A stretch of 64,000 nt of DNA, from assembly GCF_040720935.1 (NCBI RefSeq), contig NZ_JBFDAE010000006.1:124001-188000 (forward strand), read 5' to 3'. This stretch comes from Jejuia sp040720935. GTDB taxonomy: Bacteria > Bacteroidota > Bacteroidia > Flavobacteriales > Flavobacteriaceae. The translations under genes were made by a program, and so were the position numbers. The stretch's first letter is position 1; each line of letters starts with the position of its first letter. A model generated the notes under the pieces. It was not told where the DNA came from. It saw only the letters and a program-made list of their open reading frames with translations, and ran no database searches. Positions 53,560 to 62,688 of the stretch are shown here, one piece after another.

Positions 53560-53859
53560 TTATTTATGCTTATCAATAATTTTTTGTAATTGTTGTTTAC
53601 TCTGCACTCCAGATTGGCGCCAAACCATCGCCCCGTTTTTAAACAAAACTAATGTGGGCACACCTCTTACTTGATATTGTTCCGCAATTTGAGGGTTTTT
53701 ATCTATGTCTATTTTTATAATCCGAACGCTATCCTGAACTTCTTTTGCCAATTCGCTAATTATCGGACTCTGTGCTTTACAAGGACCACACCATGTGGCG
53801 TAGAAATCTACCAGAATAGGTTTTGCATCATTTATGATATCTTTAAAATTGCCTTTCAT
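53560..53859 (-). CDS. Thioredoxin
   Basis: This compact 99-residue thioredoxin has ILVDFYATWCGPCKAQSPI (WCGPC, near residue 25) and QVRGVPTLVLFKNG with the cis-proline near residue 70. It reduces disulfides in the cytoplasm. It is 12 nt downstream of the DnaJ-like gene, a linkage that suggests a joint role in repairing damaged proteins. Confidence 0.94.
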   Translation of the reverse strand: MKGNFKDIINDAKPILVDFYATWCGPCKAQSPIISELAKEVQDSVRIIKIDIDKNPQIAEQYQVRGVPTLVLFKNGAMVWRQSGVQSKQQLQKIIDKHK

Positions 53860-53871
53860 AGTTTCGAAATT

Positions 53872-54828
53872 TTAAACCGTTTGTCCCTTACGGATGTCTT
53901 TTAATTTTCTAAATAATTCTTCCTCTTTAGCTGTCAGTTTTTTAGGGATTTCCACCTTTATAGTTACTAACAAATCGCCGTAGGTTTTTGGGTTATTATA
54001 CTTTGGCATTCCTTTTCCTTTTAGGCGTAAGGTCTTTCCGTTATCGGTGCCTTTTGGTATGGTCATGTTCACATAGCCGTCAATGGTTGGTATTTCAACT
54101 TTACCTCCTAAAATTGCTGTGTAAAGGTCAATGGTTTTGGTGGTCAAAAGGTCATTCCCTTTTCGTTGAAATCTCGCATCTGGTTGCACACGGAGCATGA
54201 TATACAAATCACCATTTTTACCGCCATTGCCTCCTGATCGCCCTTTTCCCTTAATTTTTAACTTTTGACCATCATATGAACCAGGTTTTACGGTAATTCG
54301 TAATTTTTTGCCATCGAGCTCAAATGTGCGTTTGCTACCATGATAGGCTTCTGTAAAAGTTATAGACATTTCAGCTTCAATATCACTTCCAGAATAAGGT
54401 CTTGTTCTACGTTGAGAACGTCCTTGAAAACCTCTTGAAGCACTCCCGCCACCAAAGAACATATCAAAGAAACTAGAAAAACCGCCTTGACCTCCTTGAC
54501 CTCCAAAAAATTCTGAAGGATCACCCTCATAATAGTAGGTGCTGCCCTGTCCTGAATTCCCGTATTGGGCATGCTGTCTCCAATCTCCTCCTGTTTGCTC
54601 ATAAGCTTGCCAGTTTTCGCCTAATCTGTCGTATTTTTCTCTTTTTTCTGCATCGCTCAATACTTCATGAGCTTCGTTTATTTCTTTAAACTTTTCTTCG
54701 GCCGCCGGATCCCCATGTGTCTTGTCTGGATGGTATTTTGCAGCTAATTTTCTGTAGGCTTTTTTTATGTCTTTTGGTGTTGCTGTTTTGTCAACACCAA
54801 GAATTTTATAATAATCTTTATATTCCAT
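53872..54828 (-). CDS. DnaJ-class (CbpA-type) co-chaperone
   Basis: This 318-residue J protein has an N-terminal J-domain (DYYKILGVDKTATPKDIKKA, HPD in KYHPDKTHGD, residues 4-70), a Gly/Phe/Gln-rich linker (GGQGGQGGFSSFFDMFFGGG) and two C-terminal substrate-binding subdomains (RITVKPGSYDGQKLKIKGKG, GDLLVTIKVEIPKKL). The zinc-finger region of DnaJ proper is absent, so it is the CbpA type. It works with DnaK. It is divergent from the Hsp20 gene and has its own sigma-54-like promoter. Confidence 0.94.
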   Translation of the reverse strand: MEYKDYYKILGVDKTATPKDIKKAYRKLAAKYHPDKTHGDPAAEEKFKEINEAHEVLSDAEKREKYDRLGENWQAYEQTGGDWRQHAQYGNSGQGSTYYYEGDPSEFFGGQGGQGGFSSFFDMFFGGGSASRGFQGRSQRRTRPYSGSDIEAEMSITFTEAYHGSKRTFELDGKKLRITVKPGSYDGQKLKIKGKGRSGGNGGKNGDLYIMLRVQPDARFQRKGNDLLTTKTIDLYTAILGGKVEIPTIDGYVNMTIPKGTDNGKTLRLKGKGMPKYNNPKTYGDLLVTIKVEIPKKLTAKEEELFRKLKDIRKGQTV

Positions 54829-54885
54829 TTTTTATTGGTTTAACGTTGTTAATGGAGGTTTTATCGGTATTGAACTTGTTTAATC

Positions 54886-54905
54886 TATGGCAAAATAAAT
54901 ACCAA
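54886..54905 (-). promoter_or_regulatory. Sigma-54-like promoter for the dnaJ operon
   Basis: On the minus strand TTGGTATTTATTTTGCC has GG at 54903-54902 and GC at 54891-54890 with exactly 10 nt between, as in the -24/-12 sigma-54 consensus. It is about 60 nt upstream of the dnaJ start. Confidence 0.5.
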
Positions 54906-54977
54906 TTATGAAGTAGTACTATTTTTAACCATGGGACTATAATTATGTCAGATTTTATAGGATTGGCACTCGAAAAA

Positions 54978-55027
54978 CACGACATATTGTCATGCTTTTC
55001 TATGCATATAAGCGTCATTATGTCGTG
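54978..55027. promoter_or_regulatory. Inverted repeat between the divergent chaperone promoters
   Basis: CACGACATA (54978-54986) and TATGTCGTG (55019-55027) are perfect inverted 9-mers 32 nt apart. The left one overlaps a small palindrome, GACATATTGTC. Its position between two sigma-54-like promoters fits binding sites for an enhancer-binding activator. Confidence 0.5.
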
Positions 55028-55089
55028 CTTAAGACTTCCCAAAGCATCATTTTATTATAGAACATCTTAAAAAATATCATTTTTAAACT

Positions 55090-55106
55090 TTGGCATTTCA
55101 TTTGCT
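55090..55106 (+). promoter_or_regulatory. Sigma-54-like promoter for the first Hsp20 gene
   Basis: TTGGCATTTCATTTGCT has GG at 55092-55093 and GC at 55104-55105, 10 nt apart, close to the consensus TTGGCAC-N4-TTGCT. It lies about 70 nt upstream of the Hsp20 start. Confidence 0.6.
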
Positions 55107-55172
55107 TAAATAGTTGTGAAATCCTGAGTGATTTCAAATTTGAAATGATGTTTAATTTAAATTTTTATTATT

Positions 55173-55649
55173 ATGACCACATTAGTTAATGTTCCTAAAA
55201 ATCGAGGTTTAGCAAACACTAATTCAGGCTTAAACCTTCCTATTTGGTCTAAATGGATTGACGAAATGTTCACTAACGACCTCCCATCGGTATTTACTTC
55301 AAACTTTAATACCGGCATTTCTTTGCCAAAAGTAAATATCAAGGAAAGCGCAGATGCTTTTATAGTAGAAATGGCAGTTCCAGGTCTTAAAAAATCCGAT
55401 TTCCACATCGACCTAGACAATCAATTGTTATCAATTTCTACGGAAATGAAAGATGAAAATGAAAATAACCAAGACAACTATACGCGTAGAGAGTTTGGCT
55501 ATGCTTCGTTTAAAAGATCTTTCACGTTACCAGAAAGTGTAAATGATTCTAAAATTGATGCGAGTTATAAAGATGGCATTTTAAGCATTCACTTGCCTAA
55601 AAAAGAAGAGGCTAAACAAAAGCCGGCTAGATCCATCAAAATCTCGTAA
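55173..55649 (+). CDS. Hsp20/alpha-crystallin small heat-shock protein 1
   Basis: This 158-residue protein has an alpha-crystallin domain from about residue 48: LPKVNIKESADAFIVEMAVP, FHIDLDNQLLSISTEM, FGYASFKRSFTLPES and DASYKDGILSIHLPKKEE with the C-terminal anchor RSIKI (I-x-I). It holds unfolding proteins during stress. It is the first gene on the right side of the divergent chaperone promoters. Confidence 0.94.
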   Translation: MTTLVNVPKNRGLANTNSGLNLPIWSKWIDEMFTNDLPSVFTSNFNTGISLPKVNIKESADAFIVEMAVPGLKKSDFHIDLDNQLLSISTEMKDENENNQDNYTRREFGYASFKRSFTLPESVNDSKIDASYKDGILSIHLPKKEEAKQKPARSIKIS

Positions 55650-55684
55650 TCACAAAATTTATTTTTTTATTGACGAAGGAATTT

Positions 55685-55708
55685 GGGGCTGAAACGCCAG
55701 CCCCTTTC
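55685..55708 (+). terminator. Terminator after Hsp20 gene 1
   Basis: GGGGCT and AGCCCC form a 6-bp GC-rich stem with an 8-nt loop, followed by TTTCTTT. It would cut expression of the downstream genes partly. Confidence 0.65.
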
Positions 55709-55749
55709 TTTATCAAAAAAAGGTCTAACTCTTAAAATAGTTTTTAGAA

Positions 55750-56178
55750 ATGAAAGTATTTGGAAAAGAAATAGGCAAAGTCATTAAATTCCCACCTTTT
55801 ATAGATCAGTTTGTGGGCAAACTATTGCCTAAACGTCAAAATGAAGAGATGGTAAGTATCCCGTCCACCAATATTAGCGATGAAGACAAGGCGTTTGAAC
55901 TTTCTATTGCCTTGCCAGGATTAGATAAAGATGACGTACAAATTGAAGTCAAGGACAACTACCTCACTATTAGTGCGAAATCTGAAACACAAAATGAAGA
56001 GAACCATAAAAACTGGATACGAACTGAATTTGTAAGTCATTCTTTTTACAGGGCCTTTGAATTGCCTTCAAATGCAAATCCTGAAAAAATTGATGCCAAA
56101 ATGAAAAATGGACGATTGGATATTAAAGTGGGCAAGAGAAATACTGCTACATCTCGAAAAACTATTTCAGTAAATTAA
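55750..56178 (+). CDS. Hsp20/alpha-crystallin small heat-shock protein 2
   Basis: This 142-residue second small heat-shock protein has an alpha-crystallin domain from about residue 37 (IPSTNISDEDKAFELSIALP, VQIEVKDNYLTISAKSE, HSFYRAFELPSNA, DAKMKNGRLDIKVGKRN). The ending is RKTISVN with only a partial I-x-I motif. It differs clearly from copy 1, so the pair is not a recent duplication. It lies 100 nt after copy 1, across a terminator. Confidence 0.93.
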   Translation: MKVFGKEIGKVIKFPPFIDQFVGKLLPKRQNEEMVSIPSTNISDEDKAFELSIALPGLDKDDVQIEVKDNYLTISAKSETQNEENHKNWIRTEFVSHSFYRAFELPSNANPEKIDAKMKNGRLDIKVGKRNTATSRKTISVN

Positions 56179-56217
56179 TGAGCACTTACGTTTAACAACT
56201 ATTAACTTATTTTAATC

Positions 56218-56448
56218 ATGCCAAAGAAATTTAAACCAGGTGATTGGGTAAAATTAAAAGGAAGCCCAAATAGACCAAAAATGGAAGTGCTAAAATATGT
56301 GTCAAAAAAAGAACCGATTTTTGGTTTTATAAATGATGACACCTTTTTGGAATGTGTATGGTATAAAAATGGAGAGCGACGGTCAGAGGTGTTTCATCAA
56401 AATAGATTAATAAAACTAAATGAAACATCTGGCATATTCAAAACATGA
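56218..56448 (+). CDS. DUF2158/YodC-like small protein
   Basis: The 76-residue product reads KFKPGDWVKLKGSPNRPKME followed by VWYKNGERRSEVFHQNRLIKL, the pattern of the DUF2158 (YodC) family: a small SH3-like beta-barrel with unknown role. It sits inside the chaperone cluster, 39 nt after Hsp20 gene 2, so it may be stress-induced. Confidence 0.75.
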   Translation: MPKKFKPGDWVKLKGSPNRPKMEVLKYVSKKEPIFGFINDDTFLECVWYKNGERRSEVFHQNRLIKLNETSGIFKT

Positions 56449-56492
56449 TCATGCCAACAGTATTAACGATGTATAACCAAAAACATAGAACA

Positions 56493-56948
56493 ATGAAAAC
56501 ATATATTTTACTTTTAATGGTAGGCTTATTCAGCTTAAGCTGTAACAGTCAGAAAAAAGAAGAAACAGTTGCAGAACAACCCGAAGGGACTTGGAAAGTT
56601 GAAAAGGAATTTGATGAAAACGGAAATTTAATTAGATATGACAGTATCTATTCTTGGTCTTCTGATGGCAAATGGGATGGTATATCTTCATTAGATAAGG
56701 ATAGCTTGTTACAATCATTTGAATCAAAATTCTATAGAAACTTTTCGCATTTCAAAAATGAAGGATTCGATGATGTTTTTACAAAAGATTCACTTTTTAG
56801 TAATCATTTTTTTAATGACGATTTTTTTAAGAGTGATTTCGGCAAAGACTTTATAGACATTGACAAAATAAGACAACGAATGATTGAAAGACAAAAGCAG
56901 TTTTTAGAAAAATACCGATCTGAATTCATAAAACCCGAAGACGAATAA
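56493..56948 (+). CDS. Small lipoprotein, unknown
   Basis: From ATG 56493 the 151-residue product has a lipoprotein signal MKTYILLLMVGLFSLSC (Cys 17). The in-frame ATG at 56445 would put 16 residues before it and was rejected. The mature part is rich in Asp, Phe and Lys (DDVFTKDSLFSNHFFNDDFF) and ends in a charged helix (IRQRMIERQKQFLEKYRSEF). No family was recognised. Confidence 0.7.
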   Translation: MKTYILLLMVGLFSLSCNSQKKEETVAEQPEGTWKVEKEFDENGNLIRYDSIYSWSSDGKWDGISSLDKDSLLQSFESKFYRNFSHFKNEGFDDVFTKDSLFSNHFFNDDFFKSDFGKDFIDIDKIRQRMIERQKQFLEKYRSEFIKPEDE

Positions 56949-56987
56949 AAGTCAAGACTAGATATAAAATTTAAGATTCTTCAAATC

Positions 56988-57458
56988 ATGAAAAAAACAG
57001 CATTAGTTATAGCAACATTGCTTTTTGTTTGCAAATTTGGTTTTGCTCAATTAAGTTTTGAGGTAGTGGAAGAAAAACTGCCATACAGCCATTGGGCAAC
57101 CAGCTATACCACAAACATTATTGGCTATGGACAAGATTTTGTGTTGCAAAAATGGCAAAACCATATTGGCGAATTAGGAGGCAAAACCTATGTAGAATCT
57201 ATGCATAGAGGCAATATAGAATTACGATCCGAAAACGTAAAATTCCCAATACTTAATGATGAAAAGGTTACTATATATACAAGACTCAAACCAAATAGCA
57301 CTTTAACAGGGGTTATGATCACGCTATGGATTCAAACAAAAGACGGGACATATTTTTCAACACAAACACATCCTGAAGAAGCAAAAAAAATGAAAAAATG
57401 GATGATGGAATTTAATGTAAATCTTAAAAAACAAAACCAAAAAATTATTTATAACTAA
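56988..57458 (+). CDS. Exported hypothetical protein
   Basis: This 156-residue protein has a signal peptide (MKKTALVIATLLFVCKFGFAQ). The mature domain (FVLQKWQNHIGELGGKTYVE, KVTIYTRLKPNSTLTGVMIT, LWIQTKDGTYFSTQ) is beta-rich. No family was recognised; such proteins in Flavobacteriia often occur near stress genes. It is followed by the patatin gene after 50 nt on the same strand. Confidence 0.7.
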   Translation: MKKTALVIATLLFVCKFGFAQLSFEVVEEKLPYSHWATSYTTNIIGYGQDFVLQKWQNHIGELGGKTYVESMHRGNIELRSENVKFPILNDEKVTIYTRLKPNSTLTGVMITLWIQTKDGTYFSTQTHPEEAKKMKKWMMEFNVNLKKQNQKIIYN

Positions 57459-57508
57459 CAGTTAGAAGTCAACATATCACTAAATAAGAATTAAATTAGT
57501 TCTGTATC

Positions 57509-58312
57509 ATGATAAAAACAAGTAGCACAATTTATAAAACCATAGGTCTTGTGCTTTCAGGGGGTGGCGTAAAAGGCATTGCCCATATCGGGGTTTTAAA
57601 AGCACTTTTAGAGCGGGACATCTATCCTGATGTGATATCCGGTGTAAGCGCAGGAGCTATAGTTGGCGCATTGTATGCAGATGGAGCATCCGTTGAGGAC
57701 ATGCTTCTTTTTTTTAAGGAAACGCCATTGCTCAAGTACAACTTTGTGTCCATCAACAAACCAGGACTATTTGATACAGATAAATATTTGCCATTTTTTG
57801 AAGATTATTTTTCTGCACACCACTTCGAAGATTTAGAAAAGAAGTTGACCATTGTGGCTACCAACTTGCAAAAAGGGGAATCTAGGTTTTTCAACAAAGG
57901 GGAATTGTTTCAACCGCTACTAGCCTCAGCAGCTTTACCGCCAGTTTTTAGCCCGGTATTAATAGATGGCTGTTTTTATGCCGACGGAGGTATTATGAAT
58001 AATTTTCCCGTGGAGCCTTTGATAGATGATTGCGAATTAATTATTGGCTCCTATACAACCTCAATGAGAGAGATCGGCAAAGGTCAAATAAAGAATTCTT
58101 TTCAAATTTCGCAACGCACGAATCTTTTAATGCTCCATGCCAATTCAAGGGAAAAACTTTGTATTCCCGACCTGCTTTTCGTCCCAAAAGAACTTGACAA
58201 AATAGGCATATTTGATAAAAAAGGTATTGATAAAGGGTTTACGATCGGATATGATTTTGCTCGTAGAAAACTAGATGTGTTTTTACAAGACACCCACACT
58301 AAAAAAATATAA
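57509..58312 (+). CDS. Patatin-like phospholipase
   Basis: This 267-residue enzyme has the patatin oxyanion loop LVLSGGGVKGIAHIGVLKAL at residues 14-33, the nucleophile in ISGVSAGAIVGALYADG (G-x-S-x-G, Ser near residue 47) and YADGGIMNNFPVEPL with the catalytic Asp (near residue 165). There is no signal peptide, so it may act on inner-leaflet lipids or be a cytoplasmic acyl hydrolase. It is the last gene of the chaperone cluster. Confidence 0.92.
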   Translation: MIKTSSTIYKTIGLVLSGGGVKGIAHIGVLKALLERDIYPDVISGVSAGAIVGALYADGASVEDMLLFFKETPLLKYNFVSINKPGLFDTDKYLPFFEDYFSAHHFEDLEKKLTIVATNLQKGESRFFNKGELFQPLLASAALPPVFSPVLIDGCFYADGGIMNNFPVEPLIDDCELIIGSYTTSMREIGKGQIKNSFQISQRTNLLMLHANSREKLCIPDLLFVPKELDKIGIFDKKGIDKGFTIGYDFARRKLDVFLQDTHTKKI

Positions 58313-58420
58313 GCGAATAAATTTAACACACTTTTCTGTAACATTTTAAACGTTAGTAAGTCTTCATAATATCGACTAACGCAATAATTCGTAATTTTGT
58401 TATACAAAAATTTTCTTGAC

Positions 58421-60793
58421 ATGGATATTAACGACAACATTGAATCGCCAATGGTGCTTAAAGTTGGTTTTAATAAACTGCTTCAGCATTATGAGAATTT
58501 AGCGAAAAGCGATGATGAATTTTTGTCAACTAAGGCAAAGCGAGTTTTAAAATCTGCGGAGCCATATCCTGAGTTGCGAGAAGGTTTTAGTGATATTCAG
58601 GTGCTGAATGACAGGGAAAAAGAAATTAGTATCATTCTACAAGATTCTTTTGCTCCTATTTTAACTAGAAATGAGATTAAAACGGCTTCGGTACCATTTC
58701 ACGATATGATTTTCAATTCATCTGAACGTTTTAAAAACATCATAAAGACAGCGGGAGAAGGATTCGAATTAAACATTAAAAATATGCCAGAAGATGATAG
58801 GTACATTATAGCGTGTACTATCATTTTAAATTTCTGTTATGGCTATAACCTGAACTTTAAGCGTCCGTTTTATTATGAAATCCCAGATGCTAATGGGATT
58901 CTTAGATATTACAAAATTCTGTACAATGCTGATTTTTGTGAAATAGTGCCAACAGGTAAGGCTAAAAAAATTACGCAAGAGGATTATGACCAACTTTTAG
59001 ATAACTTTGAAAACCTTGCCCTTTGGAAAGAAAAATTCCCTCCTGACAGTTATATTTTTAAAGGATTCGTGATTTCGAATATTTTTGATGTTACCGAAGA
59101 CCAATCTATATCAAACATAAAATCCAGTTTAATTGGAGAGGATAAAAGGAAGGATGAAGGTTTTATGGATGGCTTTCATGAAATCTTTAGATCGCTATTG
59201 GGAATTAACGATATCAAAGTCGGGTTTTCAATTTATAACGAGGAAGAAAACACTTTCGAACGTGTTTACGGGGTAGGAATGAGTAGTTATCTTTTAGGAG
59301 ATCGAGAAAACGAGAAGTGTTCTGATGCGCTTTGTAGTTGGTCATATAACAGACTTTTAAATGAAAATAAATATTTTTCGGTCTCAGATGTAGATAAGAT
59401 GTTTAAAATAGCAAAAGGACGTGCGCCACACATAACAAGCTTGCACGAACAAGGCATAAAAAGTGCCATTTTTGCGCCTATTGCTAATGATGAAGGTTTA
59501 ATGGGGATTATAGAAATTGTGTCTCCAACCCCTCAAATGCTTAACAGTATCAATGCTAATAAGTTGACAGACGTTATGCCTTTTATTGTATCGGCTGTTG
59601 AGCGTTCTAAGAATGATGAAGAAAACTTAATAGAAGCCATTATTCAAAAAGAATGTACATCTATTCACCCAAGTGTACATTGGCGTTTTGCTAAAGAAGC
59701 TAAAAATTTCATTAAAGATGAAATGGAAGGAAAAGAAGGGTCGTTCAATAAGATAGCTTTCGATAACATCTACCCGCTCTATGGACAGATTGATATTAAA
59801 GGATCATCTGAAGCTAGAAATAAAGCCACTAGAGAAGATTTAACACTTCAGCTACAAGCTATAAAAAGTGTTTTGGACAAAGCTTTTGATATTGAAGCGT
59901 TACCCATATATGAGCAATTTATTTATCAGATTAACACGTATCAAAAAGGACTTGACGAGCATTTTCAAGTAGATAGTGAGCAACAAATTTCAAGTTTCTT
60001 CAAACTAGATATAGAGCCGCTATTAAAACATCTTTATCAAATTGATGCATTAAAAGAAGACATCCAAAGGTATTATGATAGTATTGATGATAAAGTAAAC
60101 GTATTGTACAAACACCGAAAGGATTATGACGATACCATTGCAAAAATCAATGTAGAAATGGCGTCTTTATTAGATAAAAAGCAGGTTGAAGCACAACGGA
60201 TGTACCCGCATTATTTTGAGCGTTTTAAAACCGATGGTGTTGAACATAACATGTACATCGGCGAATCCCTTACAAAAGAAGATAGCTTTAATCAAATTTA
60301 CCTATACAACTTGCGTTTATGGCAGTTGCAAGTGATGTGCGAAATGGAGAATGCCTATTACCAAATGCAATCTGATTTTCCTGTCTTGCTAGATGTGGCA
60401 TCTATGATTTTGGTATTTAGCCAACCTCTATCAATTAGCTTTAGAATGGATGAAAAACAATTTGATGTTGATGGCACCTATAATGCACGTTATGAGATTG
60501 TGAAGAAACGTGTAGATAAGGCATACATAAAAGGAACTACTGAACGCATTACTCAAAAAGGCAAAATAAGTATTGTGTATTCTCAAAAGCAAGACGAGGT
60601 AGAATATTTAAGTTATGTGAAGTTTTTACAGTCTAAACATTATTTAGACAACGATATTGAAATAGTAGAACTTCAGGATTTACAAGCCGTAACAGGACTT
60701 AAAGCTATTAGGGTAAGTGTGCTCTATCATAAAAATGAAGATGATAAAGCCTTTTATACTTACGACGATTTAATGAAGGAGATTAAGGCTTAA
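58421..60793 (+). CDS. Large GAF-domain protein
   Basis: This protein of 790 residues (from ATG 58421; 58397 would add 8 residues and was rejected) has a helical N-terminal region, a central GAF-like domain (about 235-400) with VGFSIYNEEENTFERVYGVG and IKSAIFAPIANDEGLMGIIE, and a mainly helical C-terminus (IDDKVNVLYKHRKDYDDTIA). No kinase, cyclase or HD domain is seen. A TAATTTTG box (58392-58399) lies just upstream. The stop overlaps by 4 nt the stop of the convergent HD/Pycsar-effector gene; a link between the two is open. Confidence 0.75.
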   Translation: MDINDNIESPMVLKVGFNKLLQHYENLAKSDDEFLSTKAKRVLKSAEPYPELREGFSDIQVLNDREKEISIILQDSFAPILTRNEIKTASVPFHDMIFNSSERFKNIIKTAGEGFELNIKNMPEDDRYIIACTIILNFCYGYNLNFKRPFYYEIPDANGILRYYKILYNADFCEIVPTGKAKKITQEDYDQLLDNFENLALWKEKFPPDSYIFKGFVISNIFDVTEDQSISNIKSSLIGEDKRKDEGFMDGFHEIFRSLLGINDIKVGFSIYNEEENTFERVYGVGMSSYLLGDRENEKCSDALCSWSYNRLLNENKYFSVSDVDKMFKIAKGRAPHITSLHEQGIKSAIFAPIANDEGLMGIIEIVSPTPQMLNSINANKLTDVMPFIVSAVERSKNDEENLIEAIIQKECTSIHPSVHWRFAKEAKNFIKDEMEGKEGSFNKIAFDNIYPLYGQIDIKGSSEARNKATREDLTLQLQAIKSVLDKAFDIEALPIYEQFIYQINTYQKGLDEHFQVDSEQQISSFFKLDIEPLLKHLYQIDALKEDIQRYYDSIDDKVNVLYKHRKDYDDTIAKINVEMASLLDKKQVEAQRMYPHYFERFKTDGVEHNMYIGESLTKEDSFNQIYLYNLRLWQLQVMCEMENAYYQMQSDFPVLLDVASMILVFSQPLSISFRMDEKQFDVDGTYNARYEIVKKRVDKAYIKGTTERITQKGKISIVYSQKQDEVEYLSYVKFLQSKHYLDNDIEIVELQDLQAVTGLKAIRVSVLYHKNEDDKAFYTYDDLMKEIKA

Positions 60794-61986
60794 ACTACCC
60801 CACCAAAATATTTAAAAGCAATTGCAAAAGCAATCACACTCACTATGATCCCTATCATAAAAACGGAATATGTAAGTCTTAATATTTTGTACTTTTTGTC
60901 GAGTACTAAGCCTAAAAAGTATAAATCTTTTTTCATAGATGAATACAGATAATCCCGGTCTTGCATCATTTCGCCCATAGCCCATTCAAAATCCTTCAAG
61001 CTCATTTTATGAAAGTTTCCGAAGAATAAAAGGTTTACTTTTTTATTGGCAACATCTTCTTTAGTAAATTTTCCGCTGGTCACATTTGGTCTGGTAGCCA
61101 AAATAGATAGTATGATAGATGCAACGGTAAATCCAACAAATATAACCGTGGGCCAAATTAAATAATCATTTGAAGGGTTATCCAATTTAGAAACCAAGTT
61201 GGATAATACCAAAGAGACTATAATGGCATTTACTGATAGTAAAATATTGGCCTTTGTATCGGCAATATTACTTAAAGTGATATGGTTTTTAAGCGTCACT
61301 CTAAACATGGTTTCAATACCGCGTTCGGGCAATTCCACCTTATTCTTTTTAAAGCTTAATTCTTCTTTTTTTTGCTTGAGTTTTTTATTGTCAACGTCTA
61401 ACTTCTTTCTTAACTTAAGTAACTCCGAAAGGTTTTTCCCTTTCCGTTTATCCCAACTCAATGCCGCTTCATTGGTATGGAACCGATGTTTTGTTGAGAG
61501 AAAATCAATATTTTCATCTAGCCATTCTATTTCGGTAAATGTCTTATTACATTGTAATTCCCATTCTTTTCTAAGAAGTTCAGAAATTTCCAGATAGTTT
61601 TTGCTTCCAATATGAGAGCAATCGGCATCTCTAATTATTTTTTCTAATTGATTATTAGGAACAGCATCTATTTTTGTGGCTAAAATTAAATCACAAATAA
61701 CCTTGATATCTGCTTTAGGACAGTTTTGCGATTCTAAAAAATCTTTCGCAATAATTACACTTTCATCTTCATGGTTCTTAACACCTTTTGTAAAACCGGT
61801 ATCGTGCAACCACGCCGCAGCTAAAAGTAAGTTTTTTTGGGCTTCATCAATATTGGAAAGTTCAGCTAAGGTTTTAGCATCTTCTACAACACGTTGTGTA
61901 TGTGTAAGGTTATGATACGTAAAAGAGGTGTCTAATTTTTCGTTTAAAAAATTAACTACAAATTTTTCGGTGTCTTCAATCAACAT
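60790..61986 (-). CDS. HD-domain phosphohydrolase fused to a Pycsar-effector (DUF5706) membrane domain
   Basis: This 398-residue protein has an HD domain (about 1-190) with YHNLTHTQRVVEDA, LLLAAAWLHDTGFTKG (HD pair near residue 60) and IRDADCSHIG, a coiled coil (about 190-225), and a membrane part (about 235-395) with TKANILLSVNAIIVSLVLSN and SILATRPNVTSGKF. The second half matches the Pycsar system effector family (DUF5706/PycTM). In phage defence such domains respond to cyclic pyrimidine nucleotides; fused to an HD phosphohydrolase it may be self-limiting, but no cyclase gene is near. Confidence 0.87.
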   Translation of the reverse strand: MLIEDTEKFVVNFLNEKLDTSFTYHNLTHTQRVVEDAKTLAELSNIDEAQKNLLLAAAWLHDTGFTKGVKNHEDESVIIAKDFLESQNCPKADIKVICDLILATKIDAVPNNQLEKIIRDADCSHIGSKNYLEISELLRKEWELQCNKTFTEIEWLDENIDFLSTKHRFHTNEAALSWDKRKGKNLSELLKLRKKLDVDNKKLKQKKEELSFKKNKVELPERGIETMFRVTLKNHITLSNIADTKANILLSVNAIIVSLVLSNLVSKLDNPSNDYLIWPTVIFVGFTVASIILSILATRPNVTSGKFTKEDVANKKVNLLFFGNFHKMSLKDFEWAMGEMMQDRDYLYSSMKKDLYFLGLVLDKKYKILRLTYSVFMIGIIVSVIAFAIAFKYFGGVV

Positions 61987-62194
61987 ATTTAGAAGTGTAA
62001 CTATTTATTAAGTAAAAATACTAAACTTTAAGAACATTAAAATAATGTGCTTATAACGTTATATTTTGTCGTAAATTCCATTAATGCTTTCAATAAAACG
62101 AAATAGAATTGAGATTGTAAGTTTTTAAATCTAAGTTCGACTTACAATACTGTTGAAAGCATATATTAATTTAACAAAGAAAGGACAAAAACAT

Positions 62195-62641
62195 ATGCTA
62201 ACTTGGAAAGAAGTCATCAACTTTTCCGTAAAAGGAAACCCAACTCCGGACAAACGAGTTGAAAAATCACAGGCCGAATGGCAAGAACTGTTAACTCCAG
62301 AGCAGTTTAGAATTACAAGACTTAAAGGAACCGAACGCCCACATAGTGGTGCTTTGTGCAGTATTCATGAAGCAGGAAAGTACAACTGTGTGTGTTGCGA
62401 TGCGCCGTTATTTGATTCAACAATTAAGTTTGAATCTGGTACAGGATGGCCTAGTTTTACGCAACCTATTAAGGAAAACGCCATCAAATACGAAAGGGAT
62501 ACAGCCTTCGGAATGGTGCGCGTTGAGGTCATGTGCAATACTTGTGATGCACATTTAGGACATGTATTTCCAGATGGCCCAGAACCTAGCGGATTGCGGT
62601 ATTGTATTAATTCAGAATCGATGCAATTAGAAAAAAACTAA
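62195..62641 (+). CDS. msrB: Peptide-methionine (R)-S-oxide reductase
   Basis: This 148-residue MsrB has zinc cysteines in YNCVCCDAPLFD and VMCNTCDAHLGHVFPDGP and the catalytic Cys in LRYCINSESMQL. It repairs oxidised methionine in proteins. The in-frame ATG at 62153 adds 14 residues without family match, so ATG 62195 (MLTWKEVINFSVKGNPTPD) was chosen. It opens a short run of redox genes on the + strand. Confidence 0.93.
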   Translation: MLTWKEVINFSVKGNPTPDKRVEKSQAEWQELLTPEQFRITRLKGTERPHSGALCSIHEAGKYNCVCCDAPLFDSTIKFESGTGWPSFTQPIKENAIKYERDTAFGMVRVEVMCNTCDAHLGHVFPDGPEPSGLRYCINSESMQLEKN

Positions 62642-62688
62642 AAAATTAGCAAGATTTAATTCCTTTCCTTTTTAAGGAAGAGATACTT

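Noticed and set aside
58421..61986. A complete Pycsar defence system
   Set aside because: No nucleotide cyclase domain is visible in the GAF protein or elsewhere in the window; only the effector-type domain is present.
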